A DNA stretch of 14,050 nucleotides from Lysobacterales bacterium (lineage in GTDB: Bacteria > Pseudomonadota > Gammaproteobacteria > Xanthomonadales > SZUA-36): contig JABSSV010000361.1 in assembly GCA_013213875.1 (NCBI GenBank), positions 1 through 14,050 of the forward strand, read 5' to 3'. The stretch's first letter is position 1, and the number at the start of each line of letters is the position of its first letter. The notes below the pieces were generated by a model. That model was not told where the DNA came from. It was given only the letters and a program-made list of their open reading frames with translations, and ran no database searches. The translations under genes and the position numbers were made by a program. Shown in pieces: positions 13,416 to 14,050 of this stretch.

Positions 13416-14050
13416 GGCTGCGCTCCTGCGGCCTCGGGGCCTTCCAGAGCGGTCAGCTCACGATGGCGCTGGGCTTCGATTTCCTGCACCTCATCCACCG
13501 GGATGTGGTAGTCGCGGTTGTAGTTGAAGGTGTGCGCGATGCCGTAGGCAAGGCAGGCCAGGAAAGAGCCGGTGGCCAGCCACCAGATGTGCCAGACCAG
13601 CGCGAAGCCCATGACCGTGGCGAGGGCGGACAGCACCACACCGGTGGCCGTGTTGTGCGGCATATGAATGGGCGCATAGCCGTCGCTGCGGGGCTTGAAG
13701 CCGTGGCGTTTCATGTGGTCCCAGGCGTCCAGTGCGTAGACCCGCGGGGTGAACGCAAAGTTGTAGTAGGGCGGTGGTGACGACGTGGACCATTCCAGCG
13801 TGCGGCCGCCCCAGGGGTCGCCGGTCGTATCTTTCAGCGCTTCCCGGTTGCGTATGGAACCGGCGATCTGAATGATGAAGGCGGCGATGCCGAGGGCGAT
13901 GAGCAGGGAGCCAATCATGGCGGTAAAGAAATAGCCCGCGTAGATCGTGTCCTCGAACTGGCTCAGACGTCGTGTGACACCCATGAGCCCCAGCACATAC
14001 AGGGGCATGAAGGCGAAATAGAAGCCCACGAACCAGGACCAGAAGCTGAC
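13412..14050 (-). CDS. cyoB: Cytochrome o ubiquinol oxidase subunit I (partial, 5' part outside window)
   Basis: Only the last 212 residues are present; the frame is open at the right edge and enters as VSFWSWF. The C-terminal CyoB pattern is clear: GFYFAFMPLYVLGLMGVTRR, the GDPWGGRTLEWSTSSPPPYYNF stretch that follows the core helices, then IHMPHNTATG and the two added C-terminal helices with ALVWHIWWLA. Subunit I carries the haems, CuB and the quinol site, but those ligands lie upstream of the window, so haem type and proton-channel residues cannot be checked. The extra C-terminal helices and the downstream cyoC-cyoD genes place it with quinol oxidases rather than cytochrome c oxidases. The stop overlaps the cyoC ATG by 4 bases. 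Confidence 0.96.
   Translation of the reverse strand, partial: VSFWSWFVGFYFAFMPLYVLGLMGVTRRLSQFEDTIYAGYFFTAMIGSLLIALGIAAFIIQIAGSIRNREALKDTTGDPWGGRTLEWSTSSPPPYYNFAFTPRVYALDAWDHMKRHGFKPRSDGYAPIHMPHNTATGVVLSALATVMGFALVWHIWWLATGSFLACLAYGIAHTFNYNRDYHIPVDEVQEIEAQRHRELTALEGPEAAGAQP

Noticed and set aside
1..14050. CRISPR array, transposase, integrase, phage, toxin-antitoxin or attachment-site duplication beside the tRNA
   Set aside because: No regularly spaced repeats, mobile-element proteins or duplicated tRNA 3' end were seen. Both sides of the tRNA carry ordinary household genes.

Overview
The window looks like chromosomal DNA of a fairly GC-rich gammaproteobacterium, possibly marine. The reasons are a cyo-type quinol oxidase operon, a GlnK-AmtB pair behind what looks like an NtrC/sigma-54 promoter, a cytochrome c5-like protein, a DUF454/YbaN protein and an ExeM/NucH-type nuclease. 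The taxonomic call is an inference; no rRNA or species marker is present. All the genes belong to ordinary core or household families. I see no phage genes, insertion sequence, CRISPR array, toxin-antitoxin pair or defence island.

Layout, left to right. (1) Positions 1-1775, minus strand: a membrane-anchored c5-like cytochrome, overlapped by 4 bases by a predicted lipoprotein nuclease that runs off the left edge. (2) 1955-2064, plus strand: tRNA-Arg(CCG) with an intrinsic terminator that also faces the converging DUF454 gene (2075-2437, minus). (3) 2438-2820: mostly non-coding, but with a 44-codon reading frame (2569-2703, minus) that has a strong Shine-Dalgarno sequence, plus two inverted repeats and the terminator of the efflux operon. 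(4) 2821-8611, minus: a complete tripartite RND efflux operon in the order adaptor, pump, outer-membrane channel. (5) 8676-9788, minus: an ApbE-type flavin transferase lipoprotein. (6) 9789-9978: divergent control region with a perfect NtrC-type palindrome and a -24/-12 sigma-54 promoter reading right. (7) 9979-11632, plus: glnK and amtB, closed by a strong terminator. (8) 11705-14050, minus: the end of a cytochrome bo3/ba3 ubiquinol oxidase operon, cyoB (partial)-cyoC-cyoD-surf1, with every junction overlapping by 4 bases.

How the genes work together. GlnK and AmtB form the nitrogen-limitation ammonium uptake unit, and the promoter explains its control. The cyo genes encode a proton-pumping terminal oxidase, and the SURF1 protein in the same operon is probably its haem-insertion or assembly factor. 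The three RND genes build one envelope-spanning exporter. ApbE would attach FMN to a periplasmic flavoprotein encoded elsewhere.

I did not find a convincing undescribed system. The items most worth a second look are the unrecognised 44-residue protein, the nitrogen-regulated divergent region, the coupling of the cytochrome to a secreted nuclease, and SURF1 in a quinol oxidase operon.
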